This document shows positions 63,114 to 64,000 of a DNA stretch of 64,000 bases, one piece after another. A program made the position numbers and the translations under genes. The notes under the pieces are model-generated. The model was not told the DNA's origin. It worked only from the letters and a program-made list of their open reading frames with translations, and did no database searches. Source of the DNA: Dongia rigui (GTDB taxonomy: Bacteria; Pseudomonadota; Alphaproteobacteria; Dongiales; Dongiaceae); the NCBI RefSeq assembly GCF_034044635.1, contig NZ_JAXCLX010000001.1, positions 806,001 through 870,000 on the forward strand, in the 5' to 3' direction. Every line of letters begins with the position of its first letter. Within the stretch, counting starts at the first letter, position 1.

Positions 63114-64000
63114 TTACCCCTGCCCTCGTTCAGGTCCGGGGGGTTCAGTTTGGCCGCCGGCACCAGATTCACCGCCACCATCTGCTGGGTGATGTTGCTG
63201 GGCAACTTGGGCAGGTCGTCATAGCTGTAGGCATCCTTGCGGAACTGCATGACGCCATCCTCGTCGACCCAGGCGGTGACATAGGTGATGTGCACCGGCA
63301 GCGGGTTCTTCAACTTGACCAGCGTGGTCTTCGCCGTCTTCAGCACCTCGTCGATGCGTGCCGCCGGCCATTCCGGATCGTCCTTGAGGACGAATTTCGC
63401 AAGATCCACCGGCTTCTGCGTGCGCACGCAACCCGAGCTGAAAAAGCGATCCTGCTTGTCGAACAGCTTCACCGTCGGGGTGCCGTGGATGAAGACCGAA
63501 TGGTCATTGGGGAAATCGAACTTCACCGGACCCAGGGCATTCTCCGGTCCCGGGGCCTGGCGCAGGGTATAGGGGAAGTTGCCGGGACCGACCGAATGCC
63601 AGTCGATGGCATAGGGGCTGACGGGATTGCCGCTGCGGTCATAGATGGTGAAGCCCTTGGCTTCCAGGAAGCCGGGATTGTTCCGCTCGCGCTTCACCTC
63701 ATCGATCGCGGCGATCTTGGCAGGCGCGGTCCAGTCCGGATTGAGCTTCACCGTATGGATGACCGATGAGAGGGTCGGCGATTTGCGCTCGAGCTTCCCG
63801 AAGATGGCCTTGGTATAGAAGGTCACCTTGCCGTCCTCGATGATCTTCACTTCCTGCGAGGGAATGTTGGCAATGAGGTGGCGGTCTTCGAAGTTTGATC
63901 CGTCGGCGCGCATCCGCTCCAGGTTAAGGAGAATCTGGCGGACTCGCTCCTCGGCACTGACATTCAGCTCTTCGATCGTGCGGCCACCGATGACGCCATC
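63110..64000 (-). CDS. YcbB-type L,D-transpeptidase, C-terminal part
   Basis: The gene runs off the right edge; 296 codons are visible on the minus strand, including the residues before the Met at 63913 (EELNVSAEERVRQILLNLER, typical of the segment before the YcbB catalytic domain). The YkuD domain carries the His of SVFIHGTPTVKLF and the catalytic Cys of FFSSGCVRTQKPVDLA near 63430. These enzymes make 3-3 cross-links in peptidoglycan or attach proteins to it in the periplasm. It is coupled to the Sel1-repeat gene by ATGA overlap. The N-terminal half is outside the window. Confidence 0.9.
   Translation of the reverse strand, partial: DGVIGGRTIEELNVSAEERVRQILLNLERMRADGSNFEDRHLIANIPSQEVKIIEDGKVTFYTKAIFGKLERKSPTLSSVIHTVKLNPDWTAPAKIAAIDEVKRERNNPGFLEAKGFTIYDRSGNPVSPYAIDWHSVGPGNFPYTLRQAPGPENALGPVKFDFPNDHSVFIHGTPTVKLFDKQDRFFSSGCVRTQKPVDLAKFVLKDDPEWPAARIDEVLKTAKTTLVKLKNPLPVHITYVTAWVDEDGVMQFRKDAYSYDDLPKLPSNITQQMVAVNLVPAAKLNPPDLNEGRGK

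Overview
The window is a GC-rich alphaproteobacterial chromosome segment. Supporting families are a GapR-type DUF2312 protein, DUF1244, DUF2336 proteins beside PAS histidine kinases, MlaA/MlaC, a YcbB-type L,D-transpeptidase and many ABC importers. A Rhodospirillales-like soil or water heterotroph fits best. That placement is inferred from gene content; no rRNA is present to settle it.

Layout. 0-1.3 kb: 3' end of an aconitase X gene and an EamA exporter. 1.3-9.4 kb: an amino-sugar or ketohexose utilisation locus, with a GatZ/KbaZ-family protein divergent from a DeoR regulator, a BadF-type sugar kinase, a binding protein, two permeases, a SIS-domain isomerase/deaminase and an MsmK/UgpC-type ATPase. 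A tRNA-Gln gene follows. 9.8-16.3 kb: a small peptidoglycan-binding protein, a thioesterase and a complete Dpp-like peptide ABC operon. 16.9-20.4 kb: MlaA and MlaC (outer-membrane lipid transport), an FAD oxidoreductase and a MarR regulator. 20.6-25.1 kb: a PAS protein with a degenerate GGDEF-like region, a secreted ricin-B-like protein and a MASE4-GGDEF diguanylate cyclase. 25.1-27.7 kb: an AT-richer accessory patch with a frameshifted HigA-like antitoxin gene, a two-gene membrane-protein pair of unknown function and small ORFs. 27.7-35.4 kb: GABA transaminase, two small proteins and a leucine/isovalerate operon (mccB-liuC-mccA-mvaB). 35.8-44.1 kb: a signalling cluster of two PAS histidine kinases, a metacaspase-like protein and two DUF2336 proteins. 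44.4-49.9 kb: a second complete peptide ABC operon. 49.9-64 kb: GapR-like protein, two more EamA transporters, a small exported protein coupled to a chemoreceptor, DUF1244-YbdK-N-formylglutamate amidohydrolase genes, glycerate kinase and pyruvate kinase, a SnoaL-like protein, a DUF2339 membrane protein, a Sel1 protein and a truncated L,D-transpeptidase gene.

Functionally the segment is dominated by scavenging (one sugar and two peptide importers, three DMT-family transporters), amino-acid carbon recovery (GABA, leucine, glycerate to pyruvate) and sensing (two kinases, a cyclase, a chemoreceptor). Both peptide operons place a strong intrinsic terminator between the binding-protein gene and the permease genes, which should give excess binding protein. 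No CRISPR array, rRNA, complete insertion sequence or integrase was seen.

The most interesting unexplained material is the 25.1-27.7 kb patch, the DUF2336-kinase-DUF2336 cluster and the small-protein/chemoreceptor pair. Start codons were chosen by ribosome-binding sites and family length, and some remain uncertain.
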